Assembly (NCBI RefSeq): GCF_022346885.1
Contig: NZ_JAKRNK010000001.1
Location: 744,001 to 808,000 of the forward strand
DNA length: 64,000 nucleotides
Source of the DNA: Paenibacillus sp. ACRRX
GTDB lineage: Bacteria; Bacillota; Bacilli; Paenibacillales; Paenibacillaceae
Reading direction: 5' to 3'
Both the position numbers and the translations under genes were made by a program. Shown one piece after another: positions 8,774 to 18,176 of this stretch (its first letter is position 1; each line of letters begins with the position of its first letter). The notes under the pieces are model-generated. The model did not search any database. It saw only the letters and a list, made by a program, of their open reading frames with translations, and was not told where the DNA came from.

Positions 8774-10396
8774 ATGATGAATAAGACAGCAAGAAATAAA
8801 CTCGCAGCCATACACTCCGAACTTGAGTGTGACGTGAAGACGGGAGACGCTGCTGTGGGCGTGTCCCGTTCCTTGCTTCGCATGAGCGGTATAGGGAAGT
8901 CGTTTAACGGTAACCCTGCCTTGCAGCATGTGGAGTTTGTCGCATATGGCGGCGAGATTCAAGCGCTGCTTGGCGCAAATGGTGCGGGTAAAAGCACTTT
9001 AATGAAAATATTGTCTGGAGCATACAGCTTGGATGAAGGAATCATTGAATTAAACGGTCAAGCCATTCACATTCATGCACCTGCTGATGCAAAACGGTTA
9101 GGCATTCATTGTGTCTACCAGGAGGTTGATACAGCGTTAATACCGCAATTATCGGTTGCGGAAAATGTGATGCTGGACCGTCTGGCATATGGCACTGGTT
9201 CTTGGTGGGTGAAGCCGTCCAAGATTCGAATGGAGGCAGAGCGGGCATGTCGAGAACTTGGAGTAGCATTGCCCTTGCACAAAAGAGTGGGCGAGTTGTC
9301 GCTCGCAGACAAACAGATGGTTTTAATCGCCAGAACGCTAGTCGAACAAGCCAAAGTTGTTATCTTTGACGAGCCTACTGCACCACTTAGTCAAGAAGAG
9401 TCAGAGACACTGTTTAGGGTCATGCGGACGATGCGTGATCGTGGAATCATTGTTATTTTTATTACGCATAGGCTGCCTGAAGTATTTGCAGCATGTGATC
9501 GGGTGACGGTGATGCGAGACGGGAAACTCGTATATCAGGAATTAACGAGAAGTAGCACCCAAGCGCACATTGTCAGTGAGATGTTAGGCAGGTCGTTCCA
9601 AGAAGAGTTTCCTAAGGCAGATGCAGAAATAGGCAATGTCGTACTGGAAGTCAGCGGCCTTCGGCTAGGCAACAAAGTGCGGGGAGTGGATTTGACGGTT
9701 AAAGCTGGCGAGATCGTCGGCATCGTGGGCCTGGTAGGCGCCGGCAAGACGGAATGCGCTCGTCTAATAGGTGGTGCAGATCAACCAGAAGCGGGGCAGT
9801 TTAAGATCCGAGGCCGCAAAGTTAGCTTCAGAGACCCCGCGCAAGCGTTAGCAATCGGCATTGCCCATATCCCGGAGGAACGGCGCAAGCAAGGAATTTT
9901 TGTGAATGAATCCGTGCGGGCCAACCTCAGTCTGCCGATACTGCGTAAGTTTGCTCACTTCGGCTGCATCTCCCGCGCAGGAGAACAAAGCTGGAGCAAA
10001 GCAGTTGTCGAACGGTTGGGCATCAAGACAGCTTCTGTCGAGAATGATGTGAAATATTTAAGTGGAGGCAACCAGCAAAAAGTATCAATCGGAAAATGGG
10101 TGGAAACTGCAGCAGACCTATACGTGTTTGATGAGCCAACCAAAGGTGTTGATATTGGAGCTAAAGGGGATATTTTTCGTCTCATTGGTCAGCTTGCACA
10201 GCAGGGGAAAGGCATCCTTTATTTTACATGCGAGTTTTCCGAAGCAGTTGGCATTGCTGATCGAACCATCGTGATGTGTGACGGAGAATTCGTTAAACAT
10301 TTCAAGCGGGGCGAAGTAACGCAGGAACAACTGCTATTTTATGCAAGTGCTGGCAGAGAGGAGAACAGCAAGCATGAACACGGACATCAAAGATAA
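8774..10396 (+). CDS. sugar ABC transporter ATPase, CUT2 type, two ABC domains
   Basis: A 540-residue double ATPase like RbsA/MglA. First domain: Walker A GANGAGKST at residues 67-75, Walker B VVIFDEPTAP, but the signature position reads LSLAD instead of LSGGQ. Second domain: Walker A GLVGAGKTE, which keeps Lys where many CUT2 ATPases have Arg, and a full signature LSGGNQQK. It powers uptake through the permease. About 33 extra residues precede the usual start of the family, so a later start is possible, although ATG 8774/8777 is the only clear one. It overlaps the permease gene by 23 bases. Confidence 0.9.
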   Translation: MMNKTARNKLAAIHSELECDVKTGDAAVGVSRSLLRMSGIGKSFNGNPALQHVEFVAYGGEIQALLGANGAGKSTLMKILSGAYSLDEGIIELNGQAIHIHAPADAKRLGIHCVYQEVDTALIPQLSVAENVMLDRLAYGTGSWWVKPSKIRMEAERACRELGVALPLHKRVGELSLADKQMVLIARTLVEQAKVVIFDEPTAPLSQEESETLFRVMRTMRDRGIIVIFITHRLPEVFAACDRVTVMRDGKLVYQELTRSSTQAHIVSEMLGRSFQEEFPKADAEIGNVVLEVSGLRLGNKVRGVDLTVKAGEIVGIVGLVGAGKTECARLIGGADQPEAGQFKIRGRKVSFRDPAQALAIGIAHIPEERRKQGIFVNESVRANLSLPILRKFAHFGCISRAGEQSWSKAVVERLGIKTASVENDVKYLSGGNQQKVSIGKWVETAADLYVFDEPTKGVDIGAKGDIFRLIGQLAQQGKGILYFTCEFSEAVGIADRTIVMCDGEFVKHFKRGEVTQEQLLFYASAGREENSKHEHGHQR

Positions 10397-11387
10397 GCTG
10401 CTGCTATTTTTGTTTCGTTATGGGGCAATTATCGTGATCATAGGCGTTATCACTTTTTTCACGATACGATTAGATTATTTTTTTACAGGCTCTAACATCG
10501 CTGACATTTTGCGATCTATCTCTATCGTAACATTCGTGGCGATTGGTGTCACATTTTCACTTATTGTGGATGGCTTTGACCTCTCGGTCGGGTCTACTGT
10601 GTCGCTGACAACGGTAGTTACCGCTGCTATGATGATATGGTATGAAATGCCGCTAGCGGTTGTTATTTTCGTCCCGATTATTACTGGCGCTGCGATTGGA
10701 TTATTAAATGCATTGTTTATCGTAAAATTTCGAATTCCGGACCTTCTGGCGACTTTAGCGGTTATGTACATCATTGCGGGTATCCACAAGACGTATACCA
10801 AAGGCTATTCTATTTATAACCACATGCAATTTCAGGATGGAACCAAGGCGCCTGGCAGGATGTCAGATGCTTTTCTGACTATCGGGCAGGGTGAATTTTA
10901 CATCGGAAGTTTCTCGATACCAATTCCAGTGCTGCTGATGATCGCTGCAGTAGTGGCAGCACATGTATTACTTTCTTATACCCGCTTTGGGAGACAAATG
11001 TATATGACAGGGGGCAATGAAGAAGCAGCTCGATTATCTGGTATCCGAGTTAAGCACATACGTACTTGGGCATATGTATTGTCCGGTATCTGTGCGTCTA
11101 TTGGTGGAATTTTGTATGCTTCACGTGTTGGTACTGGTCAAATCGATGCAGGAGCTCCGTTATTAATGGAAGCTGTAGCAGCCGTGTTTGTAGGCTTTTC
11201 GGTATTCGGCGCGGGCAAGCCGAACATTCTGGGCACTTTTGTCGGCTCTGTGCTTATCGGAGTGCTTGTTAACGGGTTAACGATGATGAATTTGCAATAT
11301 TACACACATGATATTGTCAAAGGAACGGTGTTAATTCTGGCATTGGCTGTTACATTTTACGTGGTTCAAAGGTCGCGTAGAGCCTAA
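10374..11387 (+). CDS. sugar ABC transporter permease, CUT2 type
   Basis: A 337-residue integral membrane protein of the RbsC-like family, with about eight to ten hydrophobic segments and the family motif GFDLSVGST at about residue 62. It forms the channel for the preceding binding protein and ATPase. The frame is open from 10341, but GAGGAGA about seven bases before ATG 10374 marks the start, inside the end of the ATPase gene, which suggests translational coupling. A small hairpin (AAGGGCA / TGCCCTT) lies just after the stop. Confidence 0.9.
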   Translation: MNTDIKDKLLLFLFRYGAIIVIIGVITFFTIRLDYFFTGSNIADILRSISIVTFVAIGVTFSLIVDGFDLSVGSTVSLTTVVTAAMMIWYEMPLAVVIFVPIITGAAIGLLNALFIVKFRIPDLLATLAVMYIIAGIHKTYTKGYSIYNHMQFQDGTKAPGRMSDAFLTIGQGEFYIGSFSIPIPVLLMIAAVVAAHVLLSYTRFGRQMYMTGGNEEAARLSGIRVKHIRTWAYVLSGICASIGGILYASRVGTGQIDAGAPLLMEAVAAVFVGFSVFGAGKPNILGTFVGSVLIGVLVNGLTMMNLQYYTHDIVKGTVLILALAVTFYVVQRSRRA

Positions 11388-11568
11388 CGGATTGTTAAAA
11401 GGGCAGGAATGCCCTTGCAATTGTGAATCGTGTATATTACTATAAATTTGTTCCAATTTGCGGAATATGCAATCAAGAACATGATATCGCATATTCAGAT
11501 GTATAAATTGTCATAAATCCGTGCACAAAAGGGATATTGGCATACTAGAATCGAGAGGTGAGTTTAAA

Positions 11569-11841
11569 ATGAACAAATCCGAATTAATTAATGAAGTGGC
11601 AGAAGCAACCGAGTTGTCCAAGAAAGACGTGACAAAAGCAGTTGATGCAGTATTCGAAGCCATTTCGAACGCACTGCAGAATGGTGACAAGGTTCAACTC
11701 GTTGGCTTTGGCAACTTTGAAGTCCGCGAACGTTCCGCTCGTAAAGGGCGTAATCCGCAGACTGGGGAAGAAATTGAGATCCCTGCTAGCAAGATCCCTG
11801 CATTCAAACCTGGTAAAGCTTTGAAAGACGGAATCAAGTAA
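11569..11841 (+). CDS. hbs: DNA-binding protein HU
   Basis: A 90-residue HU-family nucleoid protein. It has the complete fold: N-terminal helices ([12 protein letters not shown]), the central [10 protein letters not shown], and the DNA-wrapping arm with [19 protein letters not shown] at about residues 61-79, whose proline intercalates DNA. It binds DNA as a dimer without sequence specificity. The ATG follows GAGAGGTGAG. The position after spoIVA and before mtrB matches B. subtilis hbs, except that a transporter operon intervenes and folE (mtrA) is missing. TTGCAA at 11415 and TACTAT at 11438 with a 17-base spacer could be its promoter. Confidence 0.96.
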   Translation: MNKSELINEVAEATELSKKDVTKAVDAVFEAISNALQNGDKVQLVGFGNFEVRERSARKGRNPQTGEEIEIPASKIPAFKPGKALKDGIK

Positions 11842-11890
11842 CCATCTCTTGTCGGTGACTTTTCGTAAGCTTACATAGTATCCATCGATG

Positions 11891-11920
11891 GCAAGCCGTG
11901 ACGTTCGTCACGGCTTGCTT
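11891..11920 (+). terminator. terminator after hbs
   Basis: Perfect 12-base arms (GCAAGCCGTGAC / GTCACGGCTTGC) around GTTC, followed by a T-containing tail. Confidence 0.85.
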
Positions 11921-12035
11921 GCTTATTACGGCGAGAAATGGAGAACGGAGTGAATATGTGATCCCGGTTGACAAGCTTCCATGTTGCGGGCATCATTACT
12001 TATAGGATTAGGTAATTGAAAAGGAGGACACAGGT

Positions 12036-12263
12036 GTGGAACAATCGCAGAATGATTTTATTGTTGTAAAAGCGAAAGAACAGGGCGTTCAGGTTATAGG
12101 ATTGACTCGTGGTCAAGATACTCGCTTTCACCATATGGAGAAGTTAGACAAGAATGAGGTGCTTGTAGCTCAATTTACAGACCACACTTCTGCAGTGAAA
12201 ATACGTGGCAAAGCCATCGTGATGACTAAGCATGGCGTCATTCATACGGATACAGATGAATAA
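12036..12263 (+). CDS. mtrB: trp RNA-binding attenuation protein (TRAP)
   Basis: A 75-residue TRAP subunit. TRAP forms a ring (11 subunits in B. subtilis) that binds tryptophan between subunits and wraps leader RNA bearing (G/U)AG triplets. The RNA-contact lysines and arginine of the KKR motif are present as K36, K55 and R57, and [13 protein letters not shown] and [12 protein letters not shown] match the family. It starts at GTG 12036 after AAAGGAGGAC. Its target array lies before trpE at 22933-22996. In B. subtilis mtrB follows folE (mtrA); here folE is absent from the locus. Confidence 0.96.
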   Translation: MEQSQNDFIVVKAKEQGVQVIGLTRGQDTRFHHMEKLDKNEVLVAQFTDHTSAVKIRGKAIVMTKHGVIHTDTDE

Positions 12264-12264
12264 T

Positions 12265-12286
12265 GCAGGCATAGCCTGCTTTTTTT
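12265..12286 (+). terminator. terminator after mtrB
   Basis: GCAGGC / GCCTGC with a three-base loop, then seven T, starting right after the stop codon. Confidence 0.8.
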
Positions 12287-12369
12287 CATTGTACAATGAG
12301 GTATGGACATCCTTGCATACGTCGAAACTATGATGTAAGCAAGGAGTTGACGATAAGAGGTGAATTGCA

Positions 12370-12921
12370 TTGCAAAAGCTTCGCTTAATAGTCTTGTCTC
12401 TCCTCATAACCGTAGGAGGTACGGTTGGATTGGGAATTGTTGCTTCGCTCGGGCAGAAACAGCAGGAAGTACGGAATCATGTGGCGGTGTTTACGCCTTC
12501 TCAGTCAACGATAACGCTTGATAACGATCATATCGTTGATCAACTGATAAGCAGCGGTTATTCCCTGCCTATCCGCCGCGTTCAGTTTAGTAAGGATGGC
12601 ATGTTATCAATGGATATCAAAGTTTCCTCAAGTGTGCAGAATGCGAGTATTTTGTACGAAGAACTTCATCACTGGATGTACTACTGCTTTAACGAAACAA
12701 GTAATGTTAACCGGTTGCAGCTAAGAATTGTGCTGGAAGATGAACGATTGCGCAAAAAGCATGTTCTCCTTGCGGTGGATACGCTGCGAGACAAGGTTAC
12801 TTCTGAACGACTACAGGAAATCAAGCATGCATATGACGGAATTTCAGCTGAAACCGTTCGTGCACTGCGTTTGACCTATACCCCGCTTTGGCTTCAGAAA
12901 TTCTCAACATCAATGCGATAA
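12370..12921 (+). CDS. membrane-anchored hypothetical protein
   Basis: I do not recognise this 183-residue protein. One hydrophobic segment at about residues 5-27 (LIVLSLLITVGGTVGLGIVA) suggests an anchored protein with its bulk outside. The rest has alternating strands and helices and no cysteine pair or catalytic motif that I can identify. It starts at TTG, seven bases after AGAGGTGA. It stands between mtrB and hepS, where B. subtilis has no gene. Confidence 0.65.
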   Translation: MQKLRLIVLSLLITVGGTVGLGIVASLGQKQQEVRNHVAVFTPSQSTITLDNDHIVDQLISSGYSLPIRRVQFSKDGMLSMDIKVSSSVQNASILYEELHHWMYYCFNETSNVNRLQLRIVLEDERLRKKHVLLAVDTLRDKVTSERLQEIKHAYDGISAETVRALRLTYTPLWLQKFSTSMR

Positions 12922-13035
12922 CGAATGGTGGCAGCTGTTGTGAAGTGGATATTTATCCTGACGAATAGGTGATTGCGTCAACCTGCACTTCGGTTTTGAT
13001 TTGTCAATAAAATATGTCCGATCAAACAAAACATA

Positions 13036-13044
13036 TGCTATAAT
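13036..13044 (+). promoter_or_regulatory. extended -10 promoter before hepS
   Basis: TGCTATAAT is an extended -10 element about 50 bases before the hepS start. No good -35 is visible at the right distance, as is common with extended -10 promoters. Confidence 0.5.
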
Positions 13045-13093
13045 AATCTAGATCACGACATCCAGAAGGATGACAGCACTCGGAGGCAGTTAC

Positions 13094-13969
13094 ATGAAAG
13101 GTTATCATATACCGCAACTCGTTCAACGGTATGTCGAGCATGACATGATTCAGGCGCACACAGAGCTGCCGGCATTAGCTAATGCACGCGCGGCGATGCT
13201 GTTCGCCTTTTTACAGCGCAATCGAGCTAATACCCATATTAGCGAGCTCGCCTGTGTCGTCACTTCATTGGTTCAGTTGGGGCTCGATACTCATGATTGG
13301 GTAGAGATGGCCGCGGATAAAGATGACCGCAATATGCGTTCTAGACAGCTTAAGGTGCTTGCAGGCGATTATTTCAGCAGTCGCTTTTATCATTTGTTAG
13401 CCCAAGCGGGACAAGTTGATGCGATCCGCTCGTTGAGTCGAGCGGTATGTGAAGTGAATCGCATGAAGATGACGATGGTGGAGAAGATGAGGCAGTGGAA
13501 AATAACAGCTGAGGGTTATTTGCAAGATTGCATTAACTTGAAGCAGTGCTTATTTCATGCCTTTGATGAGCGTTTGTTGGCACAGGATATTTCCTTTTGG
13601 GAAACGTTGCTGTATCGATTGTCAGAAGTTGAAGTAATGGAGCAGGAACAGGTCCGTGCCCACGATTATGATGCATTTGAAGGCAGTTGGTCTTTTTGGC
13701 ATATTATGAATAGTGCTGATGCGGATGAACGTCATATGCTGATGAACAGAAGCTTCGACCAGATCTCGTGGATGCAGTTAATGGACAAATACGATTGCAA
13801 ACAACAATTATCCAACCTGGTTCATAAAGCACAGCTCAAATATGAGCAAGCGATAGCTTTGTGCAGCCCAGACCTGCTTGTTGATTTAGGATATGTGTCA
13901 AGCGATGCGCCTTATGTATCGAATCCGACAACTATGCCTTCATTTAGCAGTGCTCCACAGCACGGATAA
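13094..13969 (+). CDS. hepS: heptaprenyl diphosphate synthase component I
   Basis: A 291-residue protein of the HepS (HEPPP_synt_1) family, the small regulatory subunit that pairs with HepT to make the C35 side chain of menaquinone. It lacks the DDxxD motifs, as expected for this subunit. The order hepS-menG-...-hepT is the B. subtilis arrangement with three genes inserted. GGAGG stands eight bases before ATG 13094, which is preferred over the upstream TTG of the same frame. Sequence similarity in this family is weak, so the call rests on both the family pattern and the position. Confidence 0.8.
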   Translation: MKGYHIPQLVQRYVEHDMIQAHTELPALANARAAMLFAFLQRNRANTHISELACVVTSLVQLGLDTHDWVEMAADKDDRNMRSRQLKVLAGDYFSSRFYHLLAQAGQVDAIRSLSRAVCEVNRMKMTMVEKMRQWKITAEGYLQDCINLKQCLFHAFDERLLAQDISFWETLLYRLSEVEVMEQEQVRAHDYDAFEGSWSFWHIMNSADADERHMLMNRSFDQISWMQLMDKYDCKQQLSNLVHKAQLKYEQAIALCSPDLLVDLGYVSSDAPYVSNPTTMPSFSSAPQHG

Positions 13970-14016
13970 TACACACAATATGACAGCAGGCGATGAAAGG
14001 ACAAGGTGACGTGAAC

Positions 14017-14754
14017 GTGAATACACATTCGCCAAAGACGGGCAAGTCCAAGGAAGAACACGTACACTCGGTGTTCGAGAGCATCGCGCCGAAGTACGAT
14101 ATTATGAATGATATTTTGAGCTTCCGTCGGCATAAAGCTTGGCGCGGCTACACGATGCGTAAGATGAATGTACAGCCAGGTCAGACCGCATTAGACCTGT
14201 GCTGCGGCACAGGAGACTGGACGATCCAACTTGCACAAGCAAGTCAGACAGGAGCTATTACAGGCCTAGATTTTAGTCCACACATGCTGTCCTATGGACA
14301 GAAGAAAGTGGACAAACTGGGGCTGCAGAATCAGATAAGGCTTATAGAAGGGAATGCAATGGCGCTCCCTTTTGCAGATGACAGCTTTGATTACGTGACG
14401 ATTGGTTTTGGATTACGTAACGTACCTGATTTTATGCAAGTGATTCGAGAAATGAGACGTGTAGTTAAGCCGGGGGGCAAGGTGGTATGCTTGGAATTGT
14501 CCAAGCCAACTTGGCAGCCGTTTAAAGGGTTATATTATTTTTATTTCCGCAAGATGCTTCCGCTGCTTGGCAAGCTAATTGCCAAGCGATACGATCAGTA
14601 CAAATGGCTTCCTGAATCTTTGACCACATTTCCTGACCATGTACAACTGGCCCAGATGTTTCGTGAAGCAGGTCTTGAGAGCGTTGAGGCCAAGCCATTC
14701 ACAGGTGGCATCGCGGCATTGCATATAGGAACAAAGGGGAAGGGTCATGCTTAA
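14017..14754 (+). CDS. menG: demethylmenaquinone methyltransferase
   Basis: A 245-residue SAM-dependent methyltransferase of the MenG/UbiE family that makes the last step of menaquinone synthesis. It shows the family opening [17 protein letters not shown], motif [11 protein letters not shown] and a later [16 protein letters not shown] seven bases before GTG 14017 favours this start; an ATG at 13993 in frame would add eight residues. The stop overlaps the next gene by eight bases. It works at the end of either the classical or the futalosine route. Confidence 0.92.
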   Translation: MNTHSPKTGKSKEEHVHSVFESIAPKYDIMNDILSFRRHKAWRGYTMRKMNVQPGQTALDLCCGTGDWTIQLAQASQTGAITGLDFSPHMLSYGQKKVDKLGLQNQIRLIEGNAMALPFADDSFDYVTIGFGLRNVPDFMQVIREMRRVVKPGGKVVCLELSKPTWQPFKGLYYFYFRKMLPLLGKLIAKRYDQYKWLPESLTTFPDHVQLAQMFREAGLESVEAKPFTGGIAALHIGTKGKGHA

Positions 14755-15616
14755 AAAAATTCGAATATTCCTTGAGATGATCAAGATTGAACATACGTTA
14801 TTTGCACTTCCATTTGCATTTATGGGAGCATTACTCGGATCTATGGTTGTTCATCAGCATTTACCAAGCTGGTCGCAGATCGGCTGGGTGCTTATGGCGA
14901 TGGTAGGCGCACGAAGTGCTGCCATGGCGTTGAACCGTGTTATTGATGCGGCTATTGACGCCAAGAATCCGCGAACAGCCAATCGTGCTATTCCAGCCGG
15001 TTTGCTTAAGGCGGGGGAAGTCCTATTGTTTACTGGGGTATCGTTTGGACTGTTAATATGGGCAGCAGCTATGCTTGAGCCATTATCCTTTTATTTATTA
15101 CCAATTGCAGTCTTTATGTTAGTTTTCTACTCCTTTACGAAGCGATTCACTTGGCTTTGTCATGTCGTACTTGGCTTAACGATAGCTTTGGCGCCATTGG
15201 GTGGCTGGGTTGCGGTTACCAATGTCATGGACTGGACTGCCATCGTATTTTTCCTGACGGTTTCTTGTTGGACAACAGGCTTTGATATTATTTATGCCTG
15301 TCAAGATTATGAGTTCGATAAGAAAGAAGGTTTGCACTCGATTCCCGTACGATTCGGAATAACACGTTCATTACGTATTGCGCGTTGGTTCCATATTGTG
15401 ACGGCGATCGGATTTGTCATGCTGGCATTTATGACAAGTCTAAGTTGGTGGTACATTATTGGTATGGTGATTGCGTGCGGACTCCTTATTTATGAACACC
15501 TGATTGTGAAGCCGCATGATCTGACCAAATTGAATACGGCATTCTTTACGATGAATGGTGTGCTTAGCATCGTTGTATTCGGATTTACCCTCTTGGATTT
15601 GGTGGTGTTGCAGTAG
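14747..15616 (+). CDS. mqnP: UbiA-family prenyltransferase (probable MqnP)
   Basis: A 289-residue polytopic membrane prenyltransferase of the UbiA family. Both Asp-rich motifs are visible: [15 protein letters not shown] at about residues 63-77 and DYEFDKKEG at about 187-195. In genomes with the futalosine route this UbiA-like enzyme attaches the polyprenyl chain to the naphthoate ring, followed by UbiX/UbiD-type decarboxylation. The neighbours here (hepS, menG, ubiX, mqnA, hepT) support that role over ubiquinone synthesis, which Firmicutes lack. It is coupled to menG by an 8-base overlap. Confidence 0.85.
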   Translation: MLKKIRIFLEMIKIEHTLFALPFAFMGALLGSMVVHQHLPSWSQIGWVLMAMVGARSAAMALNRVIDAAIDAKNPRTANRAIPAGLLKAGEVLLFTGVSFGLLIWAAAMLEPLSFYLLPIAVFMLVFYSFTKRFTWLCHVVLGLTIALAPLGGWVAVTNVMDWTAIVFFLTVSCWTTGFDIIYACQDYEFDKKEGLHSIPVRFGITRSLRIARWFHIVTAIGFVMLAFMTSLSWWYIIGMVIACGLLIYEHLIVKPHDLTKLNTAFFTMNGVLSIVVFGFTLLDLVVLQ

Positions 15617-16221
15617 TGGATAAACAAGATCGTTATGTTGTAGGTATCACAGGGGCGAGCGGCGCTATTTATGGCGTTCGCCTCGTTCAAGCTTTGCTTG
15701 AAGCAGGGCATTTTGTCCACCTGCTAATATCAGATGCCGGTTGGCGAGTGTTAAAGGAAGAATTGGATTGGGAGGTTACCAAACGGCAGGTTGCGATAGA
15801 ACAGGCCTTTGGTGAACAAGTCCATAACATACAGTACCATCCAATTCAAGATATTGGTGCGAGTATTGCAAGTGGATCTTTCCGGGTAAAAGGTATGATT
15901 ATTATGCCTTGCTCTATGGGGACGTTATCAGCGATTGCACAAGGCGCTTCCGACAATCTAATGGCAAGAGCGGCGGATGTTATGATGAAGGAAGATCGGC
16001 CGCTGATCATCGTACCACGGGAGACGCCACTGCATGCGATTCATCTGGAAAATATGCTGAAGCTGTCTCGAATGGGTGTACGCATGATTCCTGCTATGCC
16101 TGCATTTTACTATCGACCACAAACGCTGGATGATATCATCAATTTCCTTGTTGGCAAAGTATTAGACAGCTTGCGTATTGAGCATCAACTGTTCACGAGG
16201 TGGGGGGAGACCAATGCATAA
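15616..16221 (+). CDS. ubiX: UbiX-family flavin prenyltransferase
   Basis: A 201-residue flavoprotein of the UbiX/Pad1 family, which makes prenylated FMN for UbiD-type decarboxylases. The N-terminal GITGASGAIYGVRL flavin-binding loop and the central MPCSMGTLSAIAQGASDNLMAR-type block are visible. It starts at GTG, sharing one base with the stop of the prenyltransferase gene. In this operon it would serve a UbiD-type decarboxylase acting after MqnP; no ubiD is in the window. Confidence 0.93.
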   Translation: MDKQDRYVVGITGASGAIYGVRLVQALLEAGHFVHLLISDAGWRVLKEELDWEVTKRQVAIEQAFGEQVHNIQYHPIQDIGASIASGSFRVKGMIIMPCSMGTLSAIAQGASDNLMARAADVMMKEDRPLIIVPRETPLHAIHLENMLKLSRMGVRMIPAMPAFYYRPQTLDDIINFLVGKVLDSLRIEHQLFTRWGETNA

Positions 16222-17095
16222 TCATCCGTTTGAATCGAACCATAATGAGGGCTGCATCCGAATTGGACGTATTAATTATACCAATGTATGGCCTATTTTT
16301 TATCATTTTAACCCGCAGCATACTAAAGCTGAGATTGAAATGATACCAGCCGTTCCTTCCACTCTTAACAAGGCAATGCGTGAAGGCAGCATTGATATGG
16401 GACCTATCTCGGCATTTGCTTATGGGGTCTCTAGCGATCAATATGCTTTGTTTCCTGATTTGTCCGTGAGTGCCCACGGCGCAGTTAATTCAATTTTGTT
16501 ATTTTTGAACAAGCCGCTTGAGGAAGCGTTAAATGGGACGATTGCATTGACTACAACTTCCGCTACGTCTGTTAATTTACTGAAGATCATTGCGGAGAAA
16601 TTTTATCATGCCAAGCCTTCTTACTTGCCTATGGACCCCAATATTGATAAAATGATGTCCCAAGCAGACGGCGCACTTTTGATCGGTGACCATGCTATTC
16701 GTGCTTATTGGTCGAACCGGGAGCATGGAAAGTATGAGGTCATTGATCTCGGCGAGCGTTGGAATCATTTTACGAAGCATTGGATGACATTTGCGGTATG
16801 GGCGGTCCGTAAGGAAGCAATCAAGCGATATCCGGAAGATATTCGTTGTATTGTTGATTCTTTTGAAGCGAGTAAGCAGCTCAGCATCGCAAATCCAGAA
16901 CCTCTGGTCCAAGAAGCTGTCGATCAGATTGGTGGAGATGCAGCATACTGGCGTCATTATTTCCATCATCTGAATTATGATTTTGGCCCAGAGCAGCAGA
17001 GAGGCTTACAGCTATATTTTGAATATGCTTATGAATTAGGGCTTATTGATCACAAAGTACATTTAGATATTTGGTCGGAAAATACGGTTGGTTAG
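16214..17095 (+). CDS. mqnA: chorismate dehydratase MqnA
   Basis: A 293-residue protein of the MqnA family, the first enzyme of the futalosine menaquinone route: it dehydrates chorismate to 3-enolpyruvyl-benzoate. Family features include RIGRINYTNVWPI at the N-terminus, VPSTLNKAMREGSIDMGPISAF and a later ALLIGDHAI. The start is ATG 16214, after GTGGGGGGAGA and inside the end of ubiX (8-base overlap). The other early genes (mqnB to mqnE) are not in the window. Chorismate is made by aroC four kilobases downstream. Confidence 0.93.
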   Translation: MHNHPFESNHNEGCIRIGRINYTNVWPIFYHFNPQHTKAEIEMIPAVPSTLNKAMREGSIDMGPISAFAYGVSSDQYALFPDLSVSAHGAVNSILLFLNKPLEEALNGTIALTTTSATSVNLLKIIAEKFYHAKPSYLPMDPNIDKMMSQADGALLIGDHAIRAYWSNREHGKYEVIDLGERWNHFTKHWMTFAVWAVRKEAIKRYPEDIRCIVDSFEASKQLSIANPEPLVQEAVDQIGGDAAYWRHYFHHLNYDFGPEQQRGLQLYFEYAYELGLIDHKVHLDIWSENTVG

Positions 17096-17103
17096 GTGAA
17101 AGC

Positions 17104-18078
17104 ATGAAACTGTGGGACATTTATGCAACGATGAAAAATGACGTCTCCTTTATTGAACGTGAATTGGAACGGACGATCGTATCCGATCACGAACTGCTAA
17201 ATGAGACGTCGTTGCATCTGTTAAAGTCTGGTGGCAAGCGAATACGGCCTGTATTCGTCTTGCTTGCCGGCAAGTTTGGTACATATGATTTAGAGCAATT
17301 AAAGCGGGTGGCTGTTCCCCTCGAGTTGATCCATATGGCTTCGTTGGTACATGATGATGTCATTGACGATGCGGATACAAGACGGGGCAATTTGACGGTG
17401 AAGTCAAAATGGGACAACCGAATTGCGATGTATACCGGGGATTATATTTATGCAAAAGCACTGACGATGATTACGGAGCTTGAGAATCCGCATATTCATC
17501 GCATCCTGTCCAAAGCAATGGTACAAATGTGTATTGGTGAGATGGAGCAGATTCGCGATTTCTTTAATACAGATCAGTCAGTCCGCCAATATTTGCTGCG
17601 CATTCGTCGTAAGACAGCTATTTTAATTGCGATAAGCTGCCAATTGGGCGCTTTGGCGGCAGGCTCGGACTTAAAGACTAGCCATTTGCTGTATCGTTAT
17701 GGATACAACGTAGGGATGACTTTCCAAATTCGGGACGATGTGCTTGATTTGACGGGTACGGAGGCTCAGATTGGCAAACCCCCGGGCAATGATATCAAGC
17801 AAGGTAATATTACACTGCCTGTTTTGTTTGCTTTGCAAGACAACAATATCCGTCTTCCTTTATTAGAAGAGATTCATCGGATTCGTCAGCATAATGGAGA
17901 TACCGATGTGTCGGAGGCGTTATCGATTATTCGGAATAGCAAAGGCATATCCGAAGCAGAGCAATTGGCTAACCGTTACATGCAGAAAGCTTTAGATGCT
18001 CTAGTACAGCTGCCTGATCGACGTGCCCGCAAAAGCTTGCGTGACATTGCTCACTTTATTGCCAATCGATCCCATTAA
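17104..18078 (+). CDS. hepT: heptaprenyl diphosphate synthase component II
   Basis: A 324-residue trans-prenyl synthase, the catalytic partner of HepS. The first Asp-rich motif LVHDDVIDDADTRRG (about residues 81-95) and the second QIRDDVLDLTG are both present, with GGKRIRP near residue 43. It elongates farnesyl diphosphate to a long chain for menaquinone. AGGTGA precedes ATG 17104, nine bases after the mqnA stop, so it closes the operon. Confidence 0.94.
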   Translation: MKLWDIYATMKNDVSFIERELERTIVSDHELLNETSLHLLKSGGKRIRPVFVLLAGKFGTYDLEQLKRVAVPLELIHMASLVHDDVIDDADTRRGNLTVKSKWDNRIAMYTGDYIYAKALTMITELENPHIHRILSKAMVQMCIGEMEQIRDFFNTDQSVRQYLLRIRRKTAILIAISCQLGALAAGSDLKTSHLLYRYGYNVGMTFQIRDDVLDLTGTEAQIGKPPGNDIKQGNITLPVLFALQDNNIRLPLLEEIHRIRQHNGDTDVSEALSIIRNSKGISEAEQLANRYMQKALDALVQLPDRRARKSLRDIAHFIANRSH

Positions 18079-18126
18079 ACATTTAACAAAATGATGAACA
18101 AAAATAGTGTACATACAAGATATATC

Positions 18127-18135
18127 TGGTATAAT
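18127..18135 (+). promoter_or_regulatory. extended -10 promoter before ndk
   Basis: TGGTATAAT is an extended -10 element about 42 bases before ndk. Confidence 0.5.
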
Positions 18136-18176
18136 GCGTGTGTTGGACAACTTCACATGTATCGAGGAGTGAACGT

